From assembly GCA_025267735.1 (NCBI GenBank), contig CM046294.1:44181570-44245569 (forward strand): a stretch of DNA of 64,000 bases, read 5' to 3'. A program made the position numbers and the translations under genes. Positions within the stretch are counted from its first letter, which is position 1. Each line of letters starts with the position of its first letter. The stretch comes from Mactra quadrangularis. Lineage: Eukaryota > Mollusca > Bivalvia > Venerida > Mactridae. Positions 60,201-64,000 of this stretch are shown here, piece by piece. The notes beneath the pieces are model-generated. The model saw only the letters and a list, made by a program, of their open reading frames with translations. It searched no databases and was not told the DNA's origin.

Positions 60201-63150
60201 CCCAGCTTGCTCAGTTGAACTAAGGGTCATAAGTTGGATTCTGAACGGGCCATAATTTCTAGTAGTTATGTCATGATTTCTACGACCATTCTCCCTTCTA
60301 CCACTGATTCTTAATAATATAGGGTAGTTGTAAATCACTGATGGAAGTATGTGGCTACAAGTAGTAACTGACTTATAGCTAATTTCAAAGTTTCAGCCTT
60401 TTCTGGAACAGTAGGTAGGTTGACTGACCACTGGAAGTTGTCCAATAAACTCCTGATTTTGGATTAAACCAGGTTACATTAATCAATTAAATTGCAGTAG
60501 ATATACCCCAAATGTACTACATAAAGTAAGGCCCAAAATACTGAAAAAAGCCCTACCCTCAAAAGTATTAAATAAAGACTGAAATCTTTAAATCACTTTG
60601 ATATTAGCAAGTCATGCTATATTTGACCATTATCGAGACCAAAAAGAGAAGAGAAAGGTACCTAAATCATGATTTTAGAAGAAAAAGTTACTTTTATTAT
60701 TTTAAAAAATTCAAAAACTTCCAAAAACACAATTACCCTATTAGCCTGTATATCAGTTTTCAATTTCAACAACATATCCATTTTTTTCTGCATATTTTCT
60801 TTGTAGCGTACATTTTCCTCTTCCTGTCTTTGCTTTAACCTGAAATATATTCAAATATAAACTAGATCCAGGGTTTTACATTGCCCTTAAACTTTAGGGG
60901 TCCAATGGACATAAGTCCTATGAAAACAGGGGTCCCTGGAGCAAATATTTGGGTCCAATAGATTTAATCACAAAACTTGCGTATTATTGTCATATCATGA
61001 GAAAATATAGGACAAAATGACGCATAATATGTTGGAGTTTGCCATGGGTTGGTGGAAATAAAATTAATAATTATCAATTAAACAGGTTTTTCATTTTTCA
61101 TCAAAGGGTCATAACTACCCGAAAAATAAATGAACCGTTACCAAAATGGAATATGCACATGTCTGCCTAATATCTGGTATATGTGTAATGTTTGAATTGA
61201 ATCCATAAAATGGGTGCGCAGAAATTGAGTGGACAAGAAAAAGCTACAGACTGACTGACATACAAGATCAGTTTTAATATACCCACCAAAAATCTTATAA
61301 AAAAACTAGAATTAGTGGATAATTTATTATTAAAGTAATAGTGAAAATACATACTTTTGCATGGTATTATTAACAAATTTGCTATGTTTTTCATGACTTT
61401 GTTTAGCATTTTCTGCCCATTGTTTTTGTTGTCTTTGTCTTTCACGGATCATTTCTTGTTCCATTCTGAAATAAAAACAAAAAAATACATTTTATTTTTA
61501 ATATACAAATTATTTTGGCTCGATTATGAAACAAGTTCCACAAGAAAGTCAAAATCATCCACAGACAAGTTGACAGAGGACTCAGCTTTTTGTGATAGGG
61601 TGAGTATTGATAGATGAGACCTTTTCAGGAAATGGGTCAGCTCCTAAAGGTAACCATACAAAAGTATGCTTCAATGTCTGCATAATACATGTTTAGCCAA
61701 ACTTACAATTTTGTACGACAGCCTTGATCATTGAAATCATCTGAAGGCAGGTGATCCCTCAAGTAACAGTAACCATTAACAAATTACATCTGGGTGGAGT
61801 GCAACAACTGTAAGTAAATTTCTTGCTTAAGGAAATTAGCAGTGCCCCTTGAGGAGTTCGAACCTGGGACCTCTAAGTTCCTTAGTGTGTGTTCCTACCA
61901 CTGCTTCTATATACAAAAGAATATTGATGAAATAAGTTAAAATTGAAATAGAAAGAATTTAATCTTAGTTACCTTTGTTGATTTTTCATATTTTTCTCAG
62001 CTTGAAACGCTTTCTTTTCTTCTTTTCTCAATCTTTTAATGGCTAGATCAGTTTTTTCTTTTGCTAATCTATCTTCTTTCTTAACTAATTCATCTTCTGC
62101 TAGAAGAAATTTTCCTCTTTCTACTTCAACTTTGTTCAATTCATACCTTCAATTAAATATATGATGCTCGCAATTAGTACTAAACAGAAATAAAGAAACT
62201 AAAATATAATTGAAGTGACTGAGAAGTCGTAGGGTCCATGATGGACTTGCTCTGTCGATGTCCTGACCGGTTTTGTACTGATTATTGGTACTCTTCAGAG
62301 GAAATTTGTCTAAGGGTGACAAATTTTATTTGTGTTCCCCCCAGTCATTGAATTAGAAATACAGAAACTAGTTTAAAGCCAGTAAGTTTTGAGATCTGGA
62401 CCCAACTTGGTACATTGAGGAGGTGGTCTGTACTCCACAATATGATGGAAAAAAATTGCTGAAAAGCTGCACAACGCATTACCACATAATTATTACAATT
62501 TTTTTCAACATTCCATTTTTTCTCTGTATGCTTAAACTGGCTCCCAAACCAATGGAGTCATTGGCTATTCAAAGCGAACTGTAATGCTAAGTCAGGGAAC
62601 CAAATGTCAAAAGACTGCGCGATTAAAGTTATAGTATATTATGAACCAGAGACTACGTAACTAATAGAGCTCTTCACTGGTCAAGGCAAACTTGCATGGG
62701 AAACTTGAGAATAAAGATGAATGTATTCTCTGGTCATCACACAGATAAGTTATGCTTCTACAAACAAGATAAAATATCTAACTTATTGGACCTATCATGT
62801 GAAGAGTGAACAAAGGGAAATAACTCATGAATGCCCAAAATTATCTCAAAGATAATATTTCAATATATTTTTCATATGGTAATTAATACTCACTCTTCTT
62901 TATCTAGTCTGTCACATATTAAGGTAAAATATCCAACTTTTTGGACCTATCTTGAGTGAACAAAGGGAAATAACTCATGAATGCCCCAAATTATTTCAAA
63001 GAATTCAATACTCTTTCAGTATATTTTTTCATAATTAATACTCACTCTTCTTTATCCAGTCTGTCACATATCAATTTTTCAATTTGTCTTTCATCGGATA
63101 TTTCTTGACTTAATTTATCATGTTGAGCTCTCAATCTATGTATAGCTGAT
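25500..63150 (-). CDS. CFAP74: Cilia- and flagella-associated protein 74, 36 exons, 5' end outside the window
   Basis: CFAP74 is a structural protein of the ciliary central apparatus. Exons (minus strand, 5' to 3'): 63150-63046, 62146-61973, 61465-61355, 60839-60737, 60158-60001, 58399-58267, 57248-57141, 56286-56026, 55577-55458, 54743-54625, 54232-54166, 53920-53831, 51528-51405, 50637-50588, 50054-49958, 49301-48982, 48475-48354, 46620-46492, 45694-45607, 45084-44911, 44137-44004, 42950-42775, 42491-42391, 41713-41561, 41176-41028, 40694-40569, 40010-39845, 39220-39101, 38063-37902, 37337-37148, 36641-36553, 35661-35538, 34806-34673, 26843-26775, 26351-26286, 25598-25500. All are GT-AG and frame-consistent, giving about 1,569 residues; human CFAP74 has about 1,580. 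N-terminal coiled coils precede repeated ASH-like beta domains. The identity rests on remembered family motifs such as [14 protein letters not shown] and [14 protein letters not shown], not on a search. Confidence 0.85.
25970..26222 (+). mobile_element. SINE family A
   Basis: It begins CCACCTGGCTATCTCGGTCA with a tRNA-like head and contains TTGAGCTTGGTCATGAAATA and a GACTGA-type tail, matching the copy at 5222. It lies antisense to CFAP74, in the intron before the last exon. Confidence 0.65.
27015..28162. mobile_element. 1.15-kb transposon with TGACCTTACGCCAGAAT inverted ends
   Basis: The left end TTGACCTTACGCCAGAAT is exactly mirrored by ATTCTGGCGTAAGGTCAA on the right. The inside holds two diverged direct copies of a segment with CCACCCCTTAACTTTTT and TTTTTGTTGGAGCAAATG, about 325-375 bp apart. 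No transposase ORF was found, so it is non-autonomous. Confidence 0.7.
28320..28592 (-). mobile_element. Pearl/HINE-like element with ACGG/ACGC microsatellite and hairpin end
   Basis: It starts CTCACTAGTGATACCCCCGC and ends with an ACGG/ACGC run (28511-28545) followed by a hairpin (ATACCCCCC ... CTTCGAAG ... GGGGGTAT). ATACCCCCGC and GCGGGGGTAT at the two ends are inverted repeats. It shares the hairpin with the element at 32640-32815. Confidence 0.6.
28593..30210. other. CFAP74 intron sequence, nothing recognised
   Basis: This AT-rich intron sequence shows no exon, RNA gene or strong repeat. The ORFs are short and unremarkable. Confidence 0.35.
30213..30360. mobile_element. Foldback MITE, CTGATTTAAATACTCAATAT family
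   Basis: CATACATTAGCCCTGCTGAT is mirrored by ATCAGTGGGGTTAATGTATG. Relatives are at 40818-40990, and a one-ended copy lies near 37668-37712. The unit is about 148 bp with no ORF. Confidence 0.65.
31149..31680 (+). pseudogene. 3' end of a non-LTR retrotransposon (reverse transcriptase tail)
   Basis: An open frame at 31170-31442 encodes [20 protein letters not shown], then a Cys-x2-Cys ... His ... Cys arrangement ([17 protein letters not shown]). This motif typically closes the ORF2 protein of I/Nimb- or Jockey-like LINEs in animals. After the stop comes a 3' region, part of which occurs twice (GATATGACCTTTTTGTGTTG and AATATGACCTTTTTGCATTA). It ends in an AATC-type tail (AATCAATCAATAAATCAATC). 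Only the tail survives, as is typical for 5'-truncated insertions. It is unlikely to be functional. It lies antisense to CFAP74 in the 7.8 kb intron. Confidence 0.65.
31735..32450 (+). repeat. About 150-bp tandem repeat with a palindromic core
   Basis: Copies of AAGATGGCCGCAAGTCGGCC or close variants occur near 31740, 31890, 32040, 32178 and 32327, each followed by ATTTTGAATTGGAATTGA-type text. A lone outer unit near 30950 suggests the LINE insertion split the array. The array leads directly to the CCAA microsatellite and hairpin downstream, as in pearl-like elements. Confidence 0.7.
32640..32815 (+). mobile_element. CCAA microsatellite plus terminal hairpin of a pearl-like element
   Basis: A CCAA run covers about 32646-32762 with one interruption. 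It is followed by GGGTGATTCCAGTATACCCC and a hairpin: TATACCCCCG, then AAAAC-TTCG-TTTG, then CGGGGGTATA. The ORFs seen on both strands (PTNQ and LVGW repeats) are translations of the microsatellite, not genes. Confidence 0.7.
32816..34020. other. CFAP74 intron sequence, nothing recognised
   Basis: This AT-rich intron part has no exon or strong repeat. Short ORFs have no recognised product. Confidence 0.35.
34024..34404. mobile_element. Mariner-like MITE, 381 bp, TA target
   Basis: CAGTACCCACCATAAGTTTG on the left is mirrored by CAAACTTTTGGTGGGTACTG on the right. Both ends are flanked by TA. The ends and TA target are those of Tc1/mariner elements. No transposase frame remains. Confidence 0.75.
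34441..34523. repeat. Short perfect-stem hairpin, copy 1 (83 bp)
   Basis: CAGGGTTGCCTGCAAG is mirrored by CTTGCAGGCAACCCTG. An inner arm GATTGTAGTA pairs with TACTACAGTC. The same hairpin recurs at 42007-42078 in another CFAP74 intron. Confidence 0.75.
36200..36420. mobile_element. Near-perfect palindromic MITE, 221 bp, TA target
   Basis: The left end CGGAGCCTCTAAAGTGACAT is mirrored by ATGTCACTTTAGAGGCTCCG. Arms continue through TTTGAAATACTTTTTT. The centre holds several inverted copies of TTTCGTTTAAACG. Both sides are flanked by TA. Confidence 0.8.
36862..37110 (+). mobile_element. tRNA-derived SINE, family B
   Basis: The head GGCAGTGGTCAAGTGGTAAG and GGGTTCAATTCCCACAAGGG have tRNA A and B box spacing. 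The body has TTTCCTTGAGCAAGACATTA and a CACTGTGAGGAATCACC-like end. Further copies lie at 56317 (+), 38615 (-) and 61735 (-), with partial ones near 14500 and 41875. Confidence 0.7.
38150..38545 (+). repeat. Dispersed repeat, family D, copy 1
   Basis: It contains AGGGTCACGTTCAGGTGACC, then AAAGGTCATCTTGATGTGAC and CTACAGGATATCTGTTTACG. The same order of motifs occurs at 55040-55415, and in inverse order at 58600-58870 and from 63885 to the window edge. No ORF or tRNA-like head was seen. Confidence 0.6.
38615..38790 (-). mobile_element. SINE family B, inverted
   Basis: Contains TGGGTGGAGTAAAGCAATCA, GAGCAGTGCCTCTTCCTGGG and GGGTTCAAACCCAG, the reverse complement of the family B head and body. 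In this orientation it is sense with CFAP74. Confidence 0.6.
38830..39038. mobile_element. MITE, AATAGACYWTATC family, best-preserved copy
   Basis: AATAGACTATATCCGGAATT is mirrored by AATTCCGGATTAGGTCTATT. It is about 209 bp and has no ORF. It serves as the uninterrupted reference for the copy at 63198, which carries an insertion. Confidence 0.75.
39241..39290. repeat. AT dinucleotide microsatellite, 50 bp
   Basis: Twenty-five uninterrupted AT units lie about 20 bp from the acceptor of the CFAP74 exon 39220-39101, on its intron side. Confidence 0.9.
40080..40325. repeat. Degenerate 'ATAACAGCCACNT' repeat
   Basis: Short phrases such as TAACAGCCACCTCT, CAATAGCCACATTT and TAGCAGTCACTTCT recur about every 15-30 bp. 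It resembles the ends of the pogo-like elements further along. Confidence 0.5.
40325..40540 (+). mobile_element. SINE family A, 3' part
   Basis: Contains TTTCGTGGACTTGGGTAATG, GGCCATTCTCCCTTGTAAAT and GTCAGTCACTTGCAAAGGTA as in other family A copies. The tRNA-like head is missing. Confidence 0.55.
40818..40990. mobile_element. Foldback MITE, CTGATTTAAATACT family, copy 2
   Basis: CCCCTGCCGATTCAAATACTTAATAT on the left pairs with TTGAGTATTTAAATCAGTGG near 40955. This matches the copy at 30213. Confidence 0.55.
41028..41713 (-). other. CFAP74 helical spacer and Lys/Ala/Gly/Pro-rich hinge (two exons)
   Basis: Exon 41713-41561 encodes a charged helix ([20 protein letters not shown]). Exon 41176-41028 encodes a flexible basic tract with a duplicated [13 protein letters not shown] motif, then [15 protein letters not shown]. 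This looks like a hinge between two sets of beta domains. Confidence 0.75.
41875..41940 (-). mobile_element. SINE family B fragment
   Basis: AACAGGTACCCATTTACACC and TTGGAGTGAAGCAATC match the tail of family B in reverse complement. Only about 65 bp remain. Confidence 0.45.
42007..42078. repeat. Short perfect-stem hairpin, copy 2 (72 bp)
   Basis: The arm GATTGCCCGCAAGACTGTAG, then T, pairs with ACTACAGTCTTGTGGGCAAC. The loop of about 26 bases (ACTTGCTCTTTAAGGAAATG...) is shared with copy 1 at 34441. Confidence 0.75.
43320..43795. repeat. Dispersed repeat, family E, copy 1
   Basis: Contains ATGAAAATATAAAATTTAAA, ATTTTCATTGTTTATTTTCA and GACGTTTCACCGTAAATCAT, matching 45824-46203. An inner piece near 43550-43630 (CTTGCGTATCAAGGTGAAGG) also occurs near 50225, so a second repeat is inserted here or shared. 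Confidence 0.5.
43815..43995 (-). mobile_element. SINE family A, inverted, abutting a CFAP74 splice donor
   Basis: The reverse complement of the family A body (CGCCAGTGACTGACAACTGC ... TCATGACCAAACTCCATGAG) ends in the tRNA-like head about 5-10 bp from the donor of exon 44137-44004. The exon frame and donor remain intact. Confidence 0.6.
45824..46203. mobile_element. Family E element with a 150-bp palindrome
   Basis: The part 45824-45979 folds on itself: GATATTCGTCAACTTCGTAA is matched by the far arm ending GTTGACGAATATTC. Inner arms carry GATTTTTATTTCACCGAGTG and CACGAGTTGAAATAAAAATC. The rest repeats the family E motifs seen at 43640-43795. Confidence 0.6.
47112..47280. mobile_element. Pogo-like MITE fragment
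   Basis: Starts TACAGTACAACCCCTCTTAA and contains GCTCTGCAGAGGTTAAATTC. This resembles the element just downstream at 47289, but no clear right end was found. Confidence 0.4.
47289..48203. mobile_element. Pogo/Tigger-like non-autonomous element, 915 bp, TA target
   Basis: Left end CAGTATAACCTCTGCTAACG; right end CTCTGCAGAGGTTACACTG. The ends are inverted repeats flanked by TA. Sub-terminal GAGCGGCA-type motifs recur at both ends and could be binding sites for a transposase. CAGT ends with a TA target are typical of pogo/Tigger. The only ORFs inside are short and unrecognised. Confidence 0.7.
50225..50490. repeat. Dispersed repeat fragment with TACGG/CCGTA motifs
   Basis: Shares CCTTGCGTATCAAGGTGA and CATGGTACAAAACAACA with 43550-43630. 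An 86-residue minus-strand ORF crosses it, but its product is not recognised and it is probably part of a repeat. Confidence 0.4.
50700..50950. mobile_element. Left half of the 24053-type dispersed element
   Basis: AAAAAGCGCTTTCTTGTAGC, CAAGATGGCAACCTGTGCCG and AGTATAAAATCATTGCAAAA match 24053-24300 in the same order. The right half is missing. Confidence 0.6.
51668..53620. mobile_element. 1.95-kb DNA transposon with 554-bp terminal inverted repeats
   Basis: The left arm starts CACTGTCTAGATCGTGAAAC and the right arm ends with its reverse complement at 53620. Arms 51668-52221 and 53067-53620 match closely throughout, with scattered mismatches. A possible 5-bp target duplication is TGTTT. The 845-bp centre holds a decayed zinc-finger ORF. 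The arms also contain small ORFs in mirror image, which come from the inverted repeat. It sits in a CFAP74 intron. The superfamily is unclear: CACTG ends occur in several groups, including CACTA-like ones. Confidence 0.8.
52419..52834 (-). pseudogene. Decayed C2H2 zinc-finger ORF inside the transposon
   Basis: A minus-strand frame encodes [20 protein letters not shown], a Cys-x2-Cys ... His-x4-His arrangement. It ends in a stop at 52637. A second frame, offset by one frameshift, stays open for about 78 codons ([18 protein letters not shown]...) to a TAA at 52419-52421. Together they look like the N-terminal part of a transposon protein. The catalytic domain is absent. Confidence 0.45.
55040..55415 (+). 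repeat. Dispersed repeat, family D, copy 2
   Basis: Contains GGATCTGGCTACTTAAAATT, AGGGTCACATTCAGCTGATC and CCACAGGATATTTGTTTACG, in the same order as at 38150-38545. Confidence 0.6.
56317..56460 (+). mobile_element. SINE family B
   Basis: The head CAGTGCTAGGATGCACCCTT and B-box-like GGATTTGAACCCCACC are followed by CTAATTTCCTTGAGCAAATA and CACTCCATCCAGGCGTAAAT. Confidence 0.6.
56948..57130. mobile_element. Pogo-like MITE, 183 bp, TA target
   Basis: CAGTACATGTATAACCTCTG on the left and AGAGAGGTTGTACTG on the right are inverted and flanked by TA. Related to 47289-48203. Confidence 0.6.
57326..57397 (+). other. tRNA-like sequence, copy 1, inside LTR 1
   Basis: This is 72 bases with a tRNA layout: A box TAGCTCAGTCGGGAGAGC, an anticodon loop reading CCTGTAA (anticodon TGT), and a consensus B box GGTTCGAGTCC at 57378-57388. 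The acceptor stem has two mismatches and the anticodon stem one. It is more likely a Pol III promoter-bearing relic than a working tRNA gene. Confidence 0.65.
57425..57442 (+). other. Primer-binding site matching tRNA-Lys
   Basis: The 18-mer TGGCGCCCAACGTGGGGC starts two bases after LTR 1. It is complementary to the 3' end of animal tRNA-Lys, the sequence known as PBS-Lys1,2. It marks the plus-strand orientation of the element. Confidence 0.85.
57597..57668 (+). other. tRNA-like sequence, copy 2, inside LTR 2
   Basis: Same layout as copy 1. Here the anticodon stem pairs fully (CTCGC with GTGAG, one G-T wobble) and the acceptor stem has one mismatch and one wobble. A box TGGCTCAGTCGG, anticodon TGT, B box GGTTCGAGTCC. 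It has no CCA, as expected for a eukaryote. Confidence 0.65.
57694..57868 (+). pseudogene. Gypsy-type integrase tail next to LTR 2
   Basis: LTR 2 is followed by a second, shortened primer-binding site (TGGCGCCCAAC), which runs directly into an open frame. It encodes a basic segment ([16 protein letters not shown]) and [14 protein letters not shown]. This is the typical C-terminal tail of Ty3/Gypsy polyproteins, where the integrase ends. Everything between gag and this tail is missing. It suggests an autonomous Gypsy partner using the same LTR. No function is expected from this piece. Confidence 0.65.
57869..57918 (-). mobile_element. Inverted 50-bp piece of the same LTR
   Basis: The sequence CCGCCTACATATCCTTCTTC ... 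AAGTGCCGTGACA is the reverse complement of the first 50 bases of the TRIM LTR. The composite therefore starts and ends with inverted copies of TGTCACGGCACTTA. Confidence 0.75.
58600..58870 (-). repeat. Dispersed repeat, family D, copy 3, inverted
   Basis: Family D motifs appear in reverse order: ATTATAAAGGCAAAGGTCAG with AACGTGACC near 58810-58840, and AAGAGGGTCATGTTCAGATG at about 58625. Confidence 0.5.
59420..59850. mobile_element. Possible MITE with GAATTTTGTTAAGCGTC inverted ends
   Basis: GGAATTTTGTTAAGCGTC near 59450 is mirrored by GACGCTTAACAAAATTCC near 59801. Outer flanks also resemble each other in inverse (TGTGTACAG and AGTACACAA). The element is about 400 bp, with no ORF of note. 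Confidence 0.5.
60197..60445 (+). mobile_element. SINE family A
   Basis: Body motifs ACGACCATTCTCCCTTCTAC, AGGGTAGTTGTAAATCACTG and TTTCTGGAACAGTAGGTAGG match the copy at 5222. The tRNA-like head is degraded (GGTCATAAGTTGGATTCTGA). Confidence 0.6.
61735..61915 (-). mobile_element. SINE family B, inverted
   Basis: Contains ATCTGGGTGGAGTGCAACAA, AAGGAAATTAGCAGTGCCCC and a B-box complement (GTTCGAACCTGGGACCTC). In this orientation it is sense with CFAP74. Confidence 0.65.
62771..63068 (-). repeat. Tandem duplication of about 150 bp including the 3' end of a CFAP74 exon
   Basis: Two copies, about 62771-62919 and 62926-63068, share GAGTGAACAAAGGGAAATAA and ATTAATACTCACTCTTCTTT. The second copy contains the working exon end and donor of exon 63150-63046. 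The first holds a duplicate of the last about 24 exon bases with the same donor but no acceptor or rest of the exon. Confidence 0.75.
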
Positions 63151-63197
63151 CTAAAAATAGAAGATTTTTTATAATAATAAAGTGCAAAAACAGGGGG

Positions 63198-63711
63198 AAT
63201 AGACTATATCCAGAATTCAAATATTTAGGTTTTTACCCTTGCATTAAAAACAAGCTTTCACTGTCACAATGAAGACATGTGTAATAAAAACAATAGGATT
63301 ACATCAGTATTTTGCGCTTTTCAGTAATAATGCATATTTGTAGCGTGTTCAGTTACCGCGAACGTTACATAACGATACATTCGGAACACCTTGGCCATTT
63401 GCTGCGAATAATCTAATCTAATACACAAATATGCGATCGTTAAGGCAATGAGTGATGTTTCAAAATTTACGGACTAAAAACAAACATCACTCATTGCCGA
63501 AACGATCGTATATTTGTTTACTTCATCACAGGTAGTTTCAAAATAGCATCTAAATATGTATGAGATTATTCGCAGCGAATGGCTGAGGAGTTCCGAATGT
63601 ATCATTATGTAACGTTCGCGGTAACTGAACACGCTACAGACTTTGTAGGTACCACCTGTGCACGGAATGAAAAACCCCAAAATTTGAGTTACGAATTACG
63701 GAAGGTCTATT
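63198..63711. mobile_element. MITE, AATAGACYWTATC family, split by another MITE
   Basis: The left part starts AATAGACTATATCCAGAATT and the right part ends GAATTACGGAAGGTCTATT, the two ends of the 209-bp element seen intact at 38830. It is interrupted at 63343-63634. Confidence 0.7.
63343..63634. mobile_element. Nested palindromic MITE, 292 bp, TA target
   Basis: GCGTGTTCAGTTACCGCGAA is mirrored by TTCGCGGTAACTGAACACGC, and TA flanks both. Pairing continues inward (GATCGTTAAGGCAATGAGTG with CACTCATTGCCGAAACGATC), so nearly the whole element folds back. Confidence 0.8.
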
Positions 63712-63884
63712 GATATATACAATCAAAAGTTGCGAAAAAAAACTATCCTTGTAAACCAAAATCTTCCAAACATGGAACAATTTTTAAGTTCCGTGTTTTT
63801 CACTATGATATTCATTGAAAATATCCTCCTAACTATGACAATACTGTCATTGGACGGCTCTTTTCAAATTGTGTGAAGTTGACA

Positions 63885-64000
63885 ATTAAACAAGTTACTG
63901 AACAAAATAATTTGATCATGAATATTATAAAAGTAAAGGTCATCTGAATGTGACCCGTGGTATGAAGTAGCCAGATCAAAAATAAGCAAGAATGAGAGGA
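63885..64000 (-). repeat. Dispersed repeat, family D, copy 4, cut by the window edge
   Basis: AAAGGTCATCTGAATGTGAC and AGTAGCCAGATCAAAAATAA are the reverse complement of the start of the copy at 55040. Confidence 0.5.

Larger units (their letters stand above)
58267..63150 (-). other. CFAP74 N-terminal coiled-coil exons (six)
   Basis: These exons encode long charged helices rich in Glu, Lys, Gln and Arg, such as [20 protein letters not shown] and [20 protein letters not shown], ending near [16 protein letters not shown]. There are no helix breakers over long stretches. This is the expected dimer-forming or docking part; the function is inferred. Confidence 0.8.

Noticed and set aside
1..64000. 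CRISPR array, operon, integron or prophage
   Set aside because: Introns with GT-AG borders, animal genes and SINEs show this is a eukaryotic nuclear region. The regular repeats seen are microsatellites, tandem cores or MITEs.

Overview
The window looks like nuclear DNA of a mollusc, most likely a bivalve. It is AT-rich, with short exons in GT-AG introns. The two large genes are animal genes, and the introns are full of short repeats of the kinds described in bivalves: pearl/HINE-like elements with ACGG-type microsatellites, tRNA-derived SINEs and many foldback MITEs. The species cannot be fixed from the sequence.

Two large genes lie tail to tail. The first, on the plus strand (9539-22669), is an USP5/USP13-type deubiquitinase read here as 18 exons. 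It carries the UBP zinc finger, Cys, QQD and His boxes and two UBA domains, but the exons for roughly the first 90 residues were not found. The second, on the minus strand (63150 down to 25500), is a CFAP74-type axonemal protein read here as 36 phase-consistent exons (about 1,569 residues). Its 5' end lies beyond the window. The gap between the two stop codons is 2.8 kb. The genes are functionally unrelated: cytosolic ubiquitin recycling versus ciliary central apparatus.

Upstream of the deubiquitinase, 1-9.5 kb holds pearl-like tandem repeats, a SINE, a foldback element, a poly-G run and a CpG-richer patch near 8.6-9.3 kb. A possible two-exon minus-strand gene for a 56-residue protein starts at that patch. 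CFAP74 introns hold most of the accessory DNA: a 7.8 kb intron with several elements and a LINE 3' end; a 1.95 kb transposon with 554-bp inverted ends and a decayed zinc-finger ORF; pogo- and mariner-like MITEs with TA targets; two copies of a 72-83 bp perfect-stem hairpin; and a MITE nested inside another MITE.

The most unusual find is at 57278-57918. It is a miniature LTR retrotransposon (TRIM) with 145-bp LTRs, a tRNA-Lys-type primer-binding site and a polypurine tract. Each LTR contains a full-length tRNA-like sequence with A and B boxes. Next to it, sharing an LTR, is a remnant of a Gypsy integrase tail, and a piece of the same LTR follows in inverted orientation. The layout resembles Cassandra TRIMs, whose LTRs carry a 5S rRNA promoter, but here with a tRNA-type promoter.
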